From contig NZ_PZZL01000006.1 of the NCBI RefSeq assembly GCF_003046185.1, positions 186,001 to 250,000 of the forward strand: a DNA stretch of 64,000 nt, given 5' to 3'. Of this stretch, positions 8,931 to 17,394 are shown one piece after another. Source of the DNA: Phreatobacter oligotrophus (lineage in GTDB: Bacteria > Pseudomonadota > Alphaproteobacteria > Rhizobiales > Phreatobacteraceae). The notes below the pieces were generated by a model that was not told the origin of the DNA, did not search any database, and saw only the letters and a program-made list of their open reading frames with translations. The position numbers and the translations under genes were made by a program. Position 1 is the stretch's first letter, and every line of letters begins with the position of its first letter.

Positions 8931-10117
8931 GACCGGTCTCCGGAGAATACGCGCATGATCTTCGGGGCGATCTGGTCGATCGGCAGGACGGCGCAGGCAT
9001 GGCCCGCCTGGGCCACCGCGCCTGGCATGCCCCAGACGACGCTCGTGGCCTCGTCCTGGGCAATGACCGAGCCGCCGGCGGCGACGATGTCGCCGGCGCC
9101 ATGGGCACCGTCATGACCCATGCCCGTCAGCACGCAGCCGAAGGTCTGGGCACCCCAGGCCTGGGCGGCCGAGGTGAACAGAGGGTCGACGGCCGGCTTG
9201 CAGAAGTTGATCGGCGGGCCGTCCTCCAGATGGATGACGTTGGTGCCGCCGGTCTTGCGCACCACCATGTGCTTGCCGCCGGGGGCGACATAGATGCGGC
9301 CCGCCTGGATCGGCTCGCCGTCGCGGCCCTCGGCCGCCGGGCGGCCCGAGGCCTTGGCGGCATGTTCGGCGAGGATCGTGGTGAAGGTCGGCGGCATGTG
9401 CTGGGTGATCAGCACCGGCACCCGGTCGATGAAGGAGCCGAGGGCCTTCAGCACCGTCGTCAGCGCCTGCGGGCCACCGGTGGAGGAGCCGATCAGCAGC
9501 ACCTTCGGAATGGTCGTGCCCATGGCCCGCAGCTTGAAGCCGCTGTCGTTGAAACCGACGGACTGCGGGGCGATGGAGGGCGAGGACACGCGCGGCGCGG
9601 CGGCAGCAGCCGGGCTACCGGCGGGGCTGGCAGCGCGGAAGGCGCGACCGGAGATCTTGCGGCGGCGGCCGAGCGCACGGACCTTGTCGAGGATCTCGCG
9701 CTTGAAGGCCGGCGAGGTGGTGACGCCGGCATTGGTCTCCGGCTTCGGCACATAGTCGGCTGCGCCGAGCGACAGGCACTTCAGCGAGATCTCGGCGTTG
9801 CGGCGCGTCAGCGTCGAGGCCATCAGCACCATGACGTCGCGCTTGGCCTGGATGATCAGCGGCAGCGCGGTGATGCCGTCCATGTCCGGCATCTCGATGT
9901 CGAGGATGACGACGTCGGGATTGACCTTGGCGATATCGGCGACGGCCTCGCGACCGGAGCGGTGGGACGCCACCAGCTTCATGTCGGTTTCTTCGGAGAT
10001 CCAGCGGCCCACCAGACCGCGCACGACAACGGCGTTGTCGACGACCATGACCTTGATCGGGTCGATGGGACTGGGGGGCGGGCTGGACGAAGCCGCCTTG
10101 AAGGACGCGAGACTCAT
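8927..10117 (-). CDS. cheB: Chemotaxis-specific methylesterase CheB
   Basis: Response regulator that removes methyl groups from (or deamidates) chemoreceptors when phosphorylated by CheA. The 396-residue protein has a receiver domain at about 20-145 and a CheB methylesterase domain at about 205-392, joined by an Ala/Ser/Pro-rich linker. Phosphoacceptor D73 ([12 protein letters not shown]) and K125 are present. The catalytic triad reads S212 (IGSSTGG), H240 (ITQHMPP) and D336 (GMGHDGA). The acidic metal-binding pair near the N-terminus reads D27-N28 ([10 protein letters not shown]) instead of the usual two acidic residues, which could change Mg2+ binding. It sits between cheY (52 bp upstream) and cheR (4-bp overlap). 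Confidence 0.97.
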   Translation of the reverse strand: MSLASFKAASSSPPPSPIDPIKVMVVDNAVVVRGLVGRWISEETDMKLVASHRSGREAVADIAKVNPDVVILDIEMPDMDGITALPLIIQAKRDVMVLMASTLTRRNAEISLKCLSLGAADYVPKPETNAGVTTSPAFKREILDKVRALGRRRKISGRAFRAASPAGSPAAAAAPRVSSPSIAPQSVGFNDSGFKLRAMGTTIPKVLLIGSSTGGPQALTTVLKALGSFIDRVPVLITQHMPPTFTTILAEHAAKASGRPAAEGRDGEPIQAGRIYVAPGGKHMVVRKTGGTNVIHLEDGPPINFCKPAVDPLFTSAAQAWGAQTFGCVLTGMGHDGAHGAGDIVAAGGSVIAQDEATSVVWGMPGAVAQAGHACAVLPIDQIAPKIMRVFSGDRS

Positions 10118-10169
10118 GACGCCGATACTCGGAACAAACGCGTGACGGGGCGGCTCCTGCCGCGGCGGA

Positions 10170-10535
10170 TCAGATCAGGCCGACTTCGGCGAACTTCGCT
10201 TCGACGATGTCCTTGTCGAAGGGCTTCATGATGTATTCGTTCGCACCGGCATGCATGGCGCGGGCGATGTGCGCCACGTCATTCTCGGTGGTGCAGAAGA
10301 CCACCTTGGGAGCCTGGCCACCGGGCAGCTTTCGCAGCTCGCGGAGGAACTCGTAGCCGTCCATGACCGGCATGTTCCAGTCCAGCAGGATGGCCGTCGG
10401 CATGGTCTCGTAGCAGAACTCGAGCGCCTTCTGCCCGTCCTCCGCCTCTTCGATCTGGAAGCCGAGGCCTTCCAGGATGCGCCGGGCGACCTTGCGGATC
10501 ACCGAGCTGTCGTCGACCACCAGACAGGTTTTCAT
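10170..10535 (-). CDS. cheY: Single-domain response regulator CheY
   Basis: Stand-alone receiver domain expected to take phosphate from CheA and to act at the flagellar switch or as a phosphate sink. The 121 residues hold all key positions: the acidic pair in [12 protein letters not shown], phosphoacceptor D52 in [11 protein letters not shown], the Ser/Thr position in VVFCTTEND and the lysine in YIMKPFDK. The DWNMP form and the EYIMKPF ending match alphaproteobacterial CheY. It lies between cheW and cheB. Since CheA itself carries a receiver domain, this protein may share the signal with it. Confidence 0.96.
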   Translation of the reverse strand: MKTCLVVDDSSVIRKVARRILEGLGFQIEEAEDGQKALEFCYETMPTAILLDWNMPVMDGYEFLRELRKLPGGQAPKVVFCTTENDVAHIARAMHAGANEYIMKPFDKDIVEAKFAEVGLI

Positions 10536-10563
10536 CGCCTTCAGTCCTACGCGTTACTTGAAC

Positions 10564-11025
10564 TTATGCGGCCATCTGCTCGCCACCCATGGCGAGCACG
10601 GAATCGACGTCGAGGATGACCATGAGCTGGCCGTCCAGGCGATGCACGCCGGCCGAGACACGGGACCAGCGGGGATCGAGATTGATGGGGTTCTGCTCGA
10701 AGCTGTCATTGGCGAGCTTCAGAACCTCGCCGACCGAGTCGATCAGCAGGCCGTAGCTCTCGCCGCGCGACTCGATGCCGACCGCCATGGCGGGCTTGGC
10801 GTCCTTCTCGCGGCCGAGGCCGAGGCGCACCCGCATGTCGATGGCGGTGACGATGCGGCCGCGCAGGTTCAGCACGCCGGCAATGTCGGGATGGGCGAGC
10901 GGCACGCGCGTCAGCCGGTCCGGCATGAACACGTCCTGCACGCGCGAGATGGGCAGGCCGAAGAGCTGGCCGCCGATGAGGACCGTCACGTACTCGGTCA
11001 CGTCGTCGCTGGTGGTCTGCTGCAT
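10564..11025 (-). CDS. cheW: Chemotaxis coupling protein CheW
   Basis: Adaptor that links chemoreceptors to CheA in the signalling array. The 153-residue protein is a single CheW (SH3-like) domain with the typical EYVTVLIGGQLFGLPISRVQDV opening and a NLRGRIVTAIDMRVRLGL core. I chose ATG 11025 because AGGA sits 7 bases upstream; an in-frame ATG six codons earlier (11043) has no clear ribosome site. The gene starts 24 bp after the cheA stop, and cheY follows at 28 bp. Confidence 0.96.
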   Translation of the reverse strand: MQQTTSDDVTEYVTVLIGGQLFGLPISRVQDVFMPDRLTRVPLAHPDIAGVLNLRGRIVTAIDMRVRLGLGREKDAKPAMAVGIESRGESYGLLIDSVGEVLKLANDSFEQNPINLDPRWSRVSAGVHRLDGQLMVILDVDSVLAMGGEQMAA

Positions 11026-11049
11026 GGAGTGATCCTCGCGCATGTACGC

Positions 11050-13788
11050 TTACGCCGCCTGGGCGAATTCGTTGGCGGTTTCCTTCAAGGCGGCGATGAG
11101 GCCCTGACGGTCGAACTTGGCGACATAGTCGTGGAAGCCGGCAACGCGGGCGCGCTCGATGGCGGCCGGGTTGGTCAGCGACGACAGGGCGATCACCGGG
11201 GTGGAGGCGAACCGCTTGTCGGCGCGCAGCGCCTCGGCGAACTCGAAGCCGTTCATCTCCGGCATCTCGATGTCCGAGACGACGACGTCGAACTTGTTGT
11301 CGCCGGCCTTGAGGATCTCGAGGGCCTCAGAGCCGGCGGAGGCGGTGACCACCTCGTAGCCCGCGGCCTTGAGCACCGGCGTCAGCATGTTCCGGAAGAA
11401 CGGCGAGTCGTCGATGAAGAGCAGCTTGCGGGTCAGCGCCTCGATGCGCATTTCCTTGCGCTTGAACCAGTCCTCGAAAGCCAGCGGCAGGTAGTGGCCG
11501 ATGTCGAGGATCTCGGTGGCCTGGCCCTTGATGACGGCCGAGCCGAGCATGCCGGGAACGTCGGCCGAGACCTCGATGTTCAGCGCGTCCTCGACGATGT
11601 CGACGATCTCGTCGACCACCAGGCCCATGGAGCGGCCGGCATCGGAGAAGACCAGCAGCGGCTGGCTGCCCTCGCTCTTCAGCTGCATCACGCCCGAGAC
11701 GGGCACCAGCGGCATGAGGGCGCCGCGGTACTGGACGAGGTGGCGGCCATGGGCCTGCTCGATCTTGTCCACCGCGACCTCCTCGAGGCGGGTGACGAGG
11801 GAGAGCGGCACGGCCTTCTGCTCGCGCGAGCCGGCGCGGAAGACCAGCATCGAGATGAGCTGGCGCTCGTTGCCGCGGCTGGCATTGGCCTCGGTCTCCG
11901 CGGCCTGGGCGGAGACGTCCGTGCCGATGGCGGAGGCGATGCCGTTCGGGTCGATGATCATGATCACCGAACCGTCGCCGAGGATCGTGGTCCCCGAGAA
12001 CATGGTGATGTGACGCAGCTTCGAGGACATCGGCTTCACGACGATTTCCTCGGTGTGGAAGACCTGGTCGACGACGATGCCGAAGGTCTGGCTGCCGACC
12101 TGGGTGACCACGATGAAGCCGTTGGTCTCATCCAGCGGCTCGCCGCCGGCAATGCCGAGCAGCTGGCGCAGGTGGACGAGCGGCAGCAGCTTGTTGCGCA
12201 GGCGCAGGACCGGGGTGTCCTTGATCCGCTCGATGCGGTGCTCGGAATTCTGCTGGGCCCGGACGAGCTCGATGACCGAGAGCTGCGGGATGGCGAAGCG
12301 GTCGCCGGCGCTCTCGACGATCAGCGCCGAGACGATGGCGAGCGTCAGCGGGATCTTGATGGTGACGGTGGCGCCCTCGCCCTGCACCGACTTCAGGTCG
12401 ATCGTGCCGCCGATCTGGTCGATGTTGGTGCGCACCACGTCCATGCCGACGCCGCGGCCGGAGACCGAGGTGACGGCGGCAGCGGTCGAGAAGCCCGGCG
12501 CGAAGATGTGCTTGTGGATCTGCGCTTCCGTCATCTTCTCGATCTCGGCCTCGCTGGCGAGGCCCTGCTCGAGAATCTTCTTCTTGATGCGGTCGGTGTT
12601 GAGGCCGCGGCCGTCATCGGAGATGGCGATCACGATATGGCCGCCCTCATGATAGGCGGACAGCTTGATCGTGCCCTTCTCCGGCTTGCCGGCGAGGCGG
12701 CGCTGCTCCGGCGACTCCAGGCCGTGGTCGGCGGAATTGCGGACCATGTGGGTCAGCGGATCCTTGATGAGATCGAGGACCTGGCGGTCGAGTTCGGTCT
12801 CGGCGCCGTGCATCTCGAGCTCGATCTGCTTGCCGAGTTCGTTGCCGAGGTCGCGAACGATGCGCGGCAGCTTCTGCCAGGCATTGCCGATCGGCTGCAT
12901 GCGGGTCTTCATCACGCCGTCCTGCAGCTCGGCCGTGACGTTGGAGAGGCGCTGCAGCGGCACCTTGAATTCGGAATCCTCGTGGCGGCGGACGATCTCG
13001 AGGAGCTGGTTGCGGGTCAGCACCAGCTCGGAGACCATGGTCATCAGCTGCTCGAGCGTGTCGACATTGACGCGCAGGGTCTGCTGGCCCTTCACGCCGG
13101 TCTCGCCATCGTCCTCGCCGGCGGCGGCCGTCTTGGCGGGGCGGGCGGCCGGCTTCTTGGCCTCCACCTTCTCGACCTTCTCGGCCTTCTCGGCCTTGGC
13201 CGGGGTCACGGAGGGAGCGGCCACCTCGGGCAGCGCCGGGGTGATCTCGGCCTCGGTCTCGCGGAAGGCGCGCTCAAGCTCGTCGAGCGACACTTCGCCG
13301 GGGCGCAGGGCGCGCTCGAGGGTCTGCTCGGCAACGGTGCCGGTCGCCTGCTTCGGCTCGGCCTTGGGCGGCTCGGCAGCCTTCGGCGCAGCCGCCTCGG
13401 CGGGGGCCGTATCGGCGGCCATCGACATCGCCTCGAGCTGGCTGATCAGGTCGCCATCGTCGCCCTCCGGCTCGGAGCCGGCGGCCTCGAGGTCGCCGAG
13501 GATCTCCTTCAGGCGGTCGATGGTGAAGAGGATGAGCGACACGCCGTCGCCAGTGACCGGCGCGCCGTCGCGATACTTGCCCATCAGGGTCTCGGCGGCA
13601 TGCGCCAGGGCCTCGAGGCGCGGCAGGCCGAGGAAGCCGCACGTGCCCTTGATGGTGTGGACGAGGCGGAAGATGTTGCCGAGGATCGCGGCGTTGTTGG
13701 GGTCCTGTTCGAAGCGGACCAGCTCGACGTCAACGACGTCCAAGCTCTCGTTGGTTTCGGTCAGGAATTCGCGCAGCAGATCATCCAT
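11050..13788 (-). CDS. cheA: Hybrid chemotaxis histidine kinase CheA with two CheW-like domains and a C-terminal receiver
   Basis: Central kinase of the chemotaxis pathway, cytoplasmic. The 912-residue protein has an Hpt domain (1-105, phosphorylated His at H44 in VHTIKGTCGFLG), an Ala/Glu/Lys-rich linker (about 115-230) in place of a recognisable CheY-binding P2 domain, a dimerisation helix pair (about 235-300), a kinase domain (N box around HMVRNSADHGLE, G1 at DDGRGL 391-396, G2 at GRGVGMDVV 444-452), a CheW-like domain (about 485-620), a second CheW-like segment (about 640-770) and a receiver domain (about 787-908: acidic pair D793-D794, phosphoacceptor D839, K891). I chose ATG 13788 (MDDLLREF) since it matches CheA N-termini; the frame is open 19 codons further. 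It leads the leftward che operon. Confidence 0.97.
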   Translation of the reverse strand: MDDLLREFLTETNESLDVVDVELVRFEQDPNNAAILGNIFRLVHTIKGTCGFLGLPRLEALAHAAETLMGKYRDGAPVTGDGVSLILFTIDRLKEILGDLEAAGSEPEGDDGDLISQLEAMSMAADTAPAEAAAPKAAEPPKAEPKQATGTVAEQTLERALRPGEVSLDELERAFRETEAEITPALPEVAAPSVTPAKAEKAEKVEKVEAKKPAARPAKTAAAGEDDGETGVKGQQTLRVNVDTLEQLMTMVSELVLTRNQLLEIVRRHEDSEFKVPLQRLSNVTAELQDGVMKTRMQPIGNAWQKLPRIVRDLGNELGKQIELEMHGAETELDRQVLDLIKDPLTHMVRNSADHGLESPEQRRLAGKPEKGTIKLSAYHEGGHIVIAISDDGRGLNTDRIKKKILEQGLASEAEIEKMTEAQIHKHIFAPGFSTAAAVTSVSGRGVGMDVVRTNIDQIGGTIDLKSVQGEGATVTIKIPLTLAIVSALIVESAGDRFAIPQLSVIELVRAQQNSEHRIERIKDTPVLRLRNKLLPLVHLRQLLGIAGGEPLDETNGFIVVTQVGSQTFGIVVDQVFHTEEIVVKPMSSKLRHITMFSGTTILGDGSVIMIIDPNGIASAIGTDVSAQAAETEANASRGNERQLISMLVFRAGSREQKAVPLSLVTRLEEVAVDKIEQAHGRHLVQYRGALMPLVPVSGVMQLKSEGSQPLLVFSDAGRSMGLVVDEIVDIVEDALNIEVSADVPGMLGSAVIKGQATEILDIGHYLPLAFEDWFKRKEMRIEALTRKLLFIDDSPFFRNMLTPVLKAAGYEVVTASAGSEALEILKAGDNKFDVVVSDIEMPEMNGFEFAEALRADKRFASTPVIALSSLTNPAAIERARVAGFHDYVAKFDRQGLIAALKETANEFAQAA

Positions 13789-13869
13789 GTCGCCCAGCCC
13801 GGCCTTTTCAGCACACCGGCATACCGGTTCCACGGCATGCCACATGAGCCGGAGTGTCCGGTAAAAGGG

Positions 13870-13946
13870 TTAAGGCTTGTTGAAGCGCAAAATCGTTTCA
13901 CAGCCGAAAAACGGCATCAAATTTTGGTTGATTTACAGCAAGTTAA
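13870..13946. promoter_or_regulatory. Two near-consensus CtrA-type sites in the cheA promoter region
   Basis: In the AT-rich gap between chpT and cheA, TTAA-N7-TGAA lies at 13870-13884, and on the minus strand TTAA-N7-TAAA lies at 13932-13946. Each differs by one base from the full CtrA motif TTAA-N7-TTAA. They lie 80-160 bp upstream of the cheA start. CtrA control of chemotaxis genes is known in alphaproteobacteria, but single-mismatch matches in AT-rich DNA can be chance. Confidence 0.35.
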
Positions 13947-13973
13947 GCAGGTCGCAGAAAACGTGACGTAAGG

Positions 13974-14630
13974 TCACGCAGCGCTGATTTCGACGCGGTC
14001 CTCGATCTTTTCGATCCGCACCGTCATACCGGCGGCACGGGCCAGAAGACCGGCGTAGTAGGGCTGGATCGCATGGGCGTCGATCGTGCCCTGCTCGTTG
14101 CCGGGAATGCCGGCGAGCAGATCGACCGCATGGGGCGGCACGCGGGCATTGAGGCCGGTGACGAGGATGTCGAACCCGGCGGTGTCGCCCTCGCCCGTCA
14201 TCGTCACCTTGATGGTGCCGCCGCGCGGAATGGCGCCGGCCGCGAGCAGCATCAGGTTCAGCAGCAGCTTCACCCGGTTCTTCGGCAGGAAGGCCGGCGG
14301 AATGTGCCAGTCGACCGTGGTGCGGTCGTCGTTCAGGAAGTTCGCCGCCACCTGGTGGGCGTCGCGGGTGTCGATGGCGGAGCCGGCCGAGCCCGCCGCG
14401 CCGAAGGCGATGCGGCAGAACTGCAGGCGGGCCGAGGCGGTCTTGGCGCTCTTGCGGATCAGGTCGAGGGCGAGCTCGGTCGTCGCCTCGTCGGCGCCGT
14501 CCTCCATCAGCTCCAGCCCGTTGACGATGGCGCCGACCGGCGAGATCACGTCATGGCAGACGCGGCTGGCGACGAGCGCGGCGAGGTCCAGCCCTTCGAG
14601 CGAAACGGGGCTGCGGGGAGCGTCGGCCAT
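13974..14630 (-). CDS. chpT: Histidine phosphotransferase ChpT
   Basis: Phosphotransferase that carries phosphate from the hybrid kinase CckA to the master regulator CtrA (and CpdR) in alphaproteobacteria. The 218-residue protein has the ChpT layout: an N-terminal dimerising helical hairpin with the phosphorylated His in SRVCHDVISPVGAIVNGLELM, then a degenerate HATPase-like domain without ATP-binding boxes (LNLMLLAAGAIPRGGTI region). ATG 14630 (MADAPRSP) is chosen; the longer frame to 14684 reads as non-coding. It lies upstream of cheA in the same direction, 185 bp away, and 102 bp downstream of trcR. CckA and CtrA are not in this window. Confidence 0.93.
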   Translation of the reverse strand: MADAPRSPVSLEGLDLAALVASRVCHDVISPVGAIVNGLELMEDGADEATTELALDLIRKSAKTASARLQFCRIAFGAAGSAGSAIDTRDAHQVAANFLNDDRTTVDWHIPPAFLPKNRVKLLLNLMLLAAGAIPRGGTIKVTMTGEGDTAGFDILVTGLNARVPPHAVDLLAGIPGNEQGTIDAHAIQPYYAGLLARAAGMTVRIEKIEDRVEISAA

Positions 14631-14732
14631 GGTCGGTCTCCGGGAGGCGAAACGAATCGGGCTCGCCCACCTTTCGGCGGGCAAACCCGGTTACACCGTC
14701 GCATCGTCAGGGAAAAGAGCGCGGCGGCGCGC

Positions 14733-15431
14733 TCACTCCTCGTCGTCGGTCCGCAGCGACTTGAGGTTGGCGAAGACCTTCTCGGCGTCGTAGCGCTCCT
14801 CGCGCTTCGGCGCCTGCTCGCGCTCGAAGGGATCGTACTTGGCCGGCGCCGAGGTGGTCTGGTCGGCCGGCAGCAGGGTCTGCTCCGGCGTAGTGTCGAT
14901 CGGACCACGCTCCTTGGCGGCGCGATTGACCTCCATGTCGAGGTCGATCTGCGAGCACAGGCCGAGGGTCACCGGGTCCATCGGCGTCAGCGTCTGCGAA
15001 TTCCAGTGGGTGCGGTCGCGGATAGCGGCGATCGTCGGCTTGGTGGTGCCGACGAGGCGCATGATGGCCGCGTCCTTGAGCTCCGGGTGGTTGCGCACCA
15101 GCCAGAGGATGGCGTTCGGACGGTCCTGGCGGCGCGAGACCGGCGTGTAGCGCGGCCCCTTGCGCGACTTCACCTCGGGCAGCTTCACCTTGGGCGGGGC
15201 GATCTTCAGCCGGTAGGCCGGGTCCTTCTCGGCCTTGGCGATCTCCTCGCGGGTCAGCTGGCCGGTGATGACGGGATCGGCGCCCTTGATGCCCTGGGCC
15301 GCCTCGCCATCGGCGATGGCCTTCACCTCGAGCGGGTGCAGCGTGCAGAACGCGGCGATCTGTTCGAAGGACAGAGCAGTGTTGTCGACCAGCCAGACGG
15401 CGGTCGCCTTGGGCATGAGGAGCTGGGTCAT
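14733..15431 (-). CDS. trcR: Cell-cycle transcriptional regulator TrcR (DUF1013)
   Basis: DUF1013 protein, called TrcR in Caulobacter and Brucella, where it is reported to act with RNA polymerase on cell-cycle-linked promoters. The 232-residue protein begins MTQLLMPKATAVWLVDNTAL, then has a predicted HTH-like segment around SFEQIAAFCTLHPLEVKAIADG, a basic central part (KLPEVKSRKGPRYTPVSRRQD) and a second helical region including MRLVGTTKPTIAAIRDRTHWN. The acidic tail ends TDDEE. ATG 15431 is supported by homologous N-termini and an AAGAGG ribosome site 6 bases upstream, which itself lies in a hairpin. It shares direction with chpT and the che operon. Confidence 0.92.
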   Translation of the reverse strand: MTQLLMPKATAVWLVDNTALSFEQIAAFCTLHPLEVKAIADGEAAQGIKGADPVITGQLTREEIAKAEKDPAYRLKIAPPKVKLPEVKSRKGPRYTPVSRRQDRPNAILWLVRNHPELKDAAIMRLVGTTKPTIAAIRDRTHWNSQTLTPMDPVTLGLCSQIDLDMEVNRAAKERGPIDTTPEQTLLPADQTTSAPAKYDPFEREQAPKREERYDAEKVFANLKSLRTDDEE

Positions 15432-15437
15432 GGCGGG

Positions 15438-15452
15438 CCTCTTCACAAGAGG
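15438..15452 (-). promoter_or_regulatory. Hairpin that contains the trcR ribosome-binding site
   Basis: CCTCTT and AAGAGG form a perfect 6-bp stem with a 3-base loop just ahead of trcR. The 3' arm is the Shine-Dalgarno sequence of trcR (6 bases before ATG 15431), so folding would hide the ribosome site. This may limit trcR translation or make it temperature- or factor-dependent. Confidence 0.4.
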
Positions 15453-15751
15453 ATCGACGACGCGGCGGCCTGTGAGAAGGGTAGACCCCTCCCCCGCCCC
15501 GGCCCGGAGGGCTGGGGCCGAGGCGACCGCCTCGTATCGATCAAAGGATCGGGAAATCACCTTCGATATAGCGGCCTACCCGCCGTGACGCAAACCATGG
15601 CGTGAAAAATCGTGGCGAAGGCCACATAGCCATGGACAAAGCCTCTTGATTCTGCTACGCGCCACTCTCTCTTTGGGCATCCTCGCCACTCGGCTAACCG
15701 CTGTGCGAACCCTGCCCGATCTCGAAACAGATGACGTGAAGGATCATCGGC
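15453..15751. other. Divergent intergenic region between trcR and rpsU
   Basis: About 300 bp holding the promoters of the leftward trcR-chpT genes and the rightward rpsU gene. A GATTC (GANTC, the CcrM methylation motif) occurs at 15648-15652. I could not define a firm -35/-10 pair. No small gene is seen. Confidence 0.4.
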
Positions 15752-16000
15752 GTGCAGGTTCTCGTTCGCGACAACAATGTTGACCAGGCGCTCAAGGCGC
15801 TGAAGAAGAAGATGCAGCGCGAGGGCATCTTTCGCGAGATGAAGCTGCGCGGCCACTACGAGAAGCCGTCCGAGAAGAAGGCCCGCGAGAAGGCTGAGGC
15901 CGTGCGCCGCGCCCGCAAGCTGGCTCGCAAGCGCGCCCAGCGCGAGGGTCTGATCCCCGCGAAGCCGGTGAAGCCGCGGGCCGCTGCCGGCGCTCGCTGA
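15752..16000 (+). CDS. rpsU: 30S ribosomal protein S21
   Basis: Small-subunit ribosomal protein involved in mRNA engagement. The 82 residues match S21: [25 protein letters not shown] followed by a very basic helical body and an alphaproteobacterial extension ending in [12 protein letters not shown]. The start is GTG at 15752, with AAGGA 8 bases upstream; no ATG is available. A stem-loop terminator follows 36 bp after the stop. Confidence 0.97.
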   Translation: MQVLVRDNNVDQALKALKKKMQREGIFREMKLRGHYEKPSEKKAREKAEAVRRARKLARKRAQREGLIPAKPVKPRAAAGAR

Positions 16001-16035
16001 GCTGCAAGACTTCTCCTTCCGCCGCAATTTCGTCA

Positions 16036-16070
16036 GGCCCGCGATGCACGATCCTCGCGGGCCGATTCGT
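16036..16070 (+). terminator. Intrinsic terminator after rpsU
   Basis: GGCCCGCGA and TCGCGGGCC form a perfect 9-bp stem with a 10-base loop, followed by GATTCGTTT. It sits just after rpsU and before the lipoprotein gene. Confidence 0.7.
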
Positions 16071-16137
16071 TTCCGGACCGTCGCCCGCCGGATGGGATGA
16101 CGGATCCAAGAGGCCGGGCCACGGGGGCTGACGGCGA

Positions 16138-17052
16138 ATGACAGGGCGCAGGCAGATGGGGCTGAGGGACATGGCCGCACGGACAGACGGACTGACCGCG
16201 CCGCGCCTCCTGCTCCTGGCGGCGGTCATCGCCCTCGGCGGCTGCAGCGCCACCAGCGGCGTCACTTCCCCCGGTTCGACCACCGGCGGCGACGACACGG
16301 AATCCAGCTATATCGGCTCCACCACCAACCTCGCCTCGCTCGGTGAGGTGGTGCAGCGCAATCCGAACGACCCCCAGGCCTTCAACATGCGCGGCACCGT
16401 GCTTGCCCGCACCGGCCGGAACGCCGAGGCGCTGGCGGACTTCTCCCGCGCCATCCAGATCGATCCGAACTACGCCCAGGCGCTCGCCAACCGCGCCCTC
16501 GTCCATCGCCGCATGGGACGGCTTGACCAGGCGCTCGCCGACTACAACCGCGCCATCACTGCCGACCAGAACTACGCGGCGGCCTATGTCGGCCGCGGCA
16601 ACATCTACCGCGCCCAGAACCGGCAGGGCGAGGCGCTGGCCGACTATAACCGCGCCATCCAGATCAACGGCTCGGACGCGCAGGCCTATCACAACCGCGC
16701 CCTCGTCTGGGCGGCGCAGGGCAACCACCGCCAGGCCGTCGAGGATTTCACCACCGCCCTCGGACTCGCGCCCAACAATGCCGAGCCCTATTACGGCCGC
16801 GGCCTCAGCTATCTCGCCCTCGGCGATGCCAAGAGCGCCCTCGACGACTTCAACGAGGCGGTGCAGTTCGAGCAGCGCAATGCCGACCTCTGGGTCGCCC
16901 GCGGCCAGGCCCTGGAGCGCACCGGCGACAACGAGCGGGCGCTCGGCTCCTACACCAAGGCGATCAGCATCGAGGAGAACCATCCCGGTGCGCGCGAGGG
17001 CTTCAGCCGCCTCGGTGGCCGCGCCGGCCAGACCTACCGCCTGTTCAACTGA
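16138..17052 (+). CDS. Tetratricopeptide-repeat lipoprotein (NlpI-like)
   Basis: Predicted lipoprotein with tandem TPRs, probably a periplasmic or membrane-anchored scaffold for protein partners. A lipobox reading ALGGC (modified Cys at the end) follows a hydrophobic leader. From about residue 60 to 300 there are six or seven 34-residue TPRs with phrases such as NPNDPQAFNMRGTVLARTGR and DYNRAIQIN. NlpI of Escherichia coli has the same layout and supports peptidoglycan hydrolases; that role is only an analogy. The start is uncertain: ATG 16138, 16156 and 16171 are all in frame, and the last gives the most typical signal peptide. Confidence 0.85.
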   Translation: MTGRRQMGLRDMAARTDGLTAPRLLLLAAVIALGGCSATSGVTSPGSTTGGDDTESSYIGSTTNLASLGEVVQRNPNDPQAFNMRGTVLARTGRNAEALADFSRAIQIDPNYAQALANRALVHRRMGRLDQALADYNRAITADQNYAAAYVGRGNIYRAQNRQGEALADYNRAIQINGSDAQAYHNRALVWAAQGNHRQAVEDFTTALGLAPNNAEPYYGRGLSYLALGDAKSALDDFNEAVQFEQRNADLWVARGQALERTGDNERALGSYTKAISIEENHPGAREGFSRLGGRAGQTYRLFN

Positions 17053-17146
17053 GGCGAAGGGCCGCTCTGCCCTTCAATCCCGCGCCTTCTCCAGTCAATT
17101 CGAGCCGCTGGCGTTTGCGAGTGGGCGAGGTTGGGGCTGCACGGCG

Positions 17147-17332
17147 CAAGTGCGTCCTTCGAGGCTCGCTGTCGCTCGCACCTCAGGATGAGGGGGGCAG
17201 CGATTGGCAAGACGCTCAACCGGTCCCGCCAGCCTCGCTAACCCGGCGCCCCTGCACCTCCACCCGATCTGCCACGCAAAACTATCCTCATCCTGAGGTG
17301 CGAGCGACAGCGAGCCTCGAAGGACGCACTTG
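17147..17332. repeat. Perfect 47-bp inverted repeat
   Basis: Bases 17147-17193 are the exact reverse complement of 17286-17332, with a 92-bp spacer. The arms begin CAAGTGCGTCCTTCGAGG and end CCTCAGGATGAGG. Each arm also contains a short internal near-palindrome (CCTCATCCTGAGG). It fills most of the 342-bp gap between two convergent genes, and no open frame or transposase is present. From memory it resembles the CCTCATCCTGAGG-type intergenic repeats scattered through Bradyrhizobium-related genomes; it could fold into a long hairpin in RNA. Confidence 0.9.
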
Positions 17333-17394
17333 CCGGCTGCAGGGCGGCCCTGTGGGATCAGGAGAGCCCCTTCTCCGCACTTAAAGTCCCTGCC

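Noticed and set aside
10477-13971. Very long open frame on the + strand opposite cheA and cheW
   Set aside because: It is the mirror of a GC-rich, strongly codon-biased gene on the other strand; its translation is Asp/His/Arg/Leu-rich with no domain, and cheA is certain.
17147-17332. Insertion sequence or MITE ends
   Set aside because: Inverted arms are perfect, but I saw no transposase, and I did not find clear target-site duplications outside the arms.
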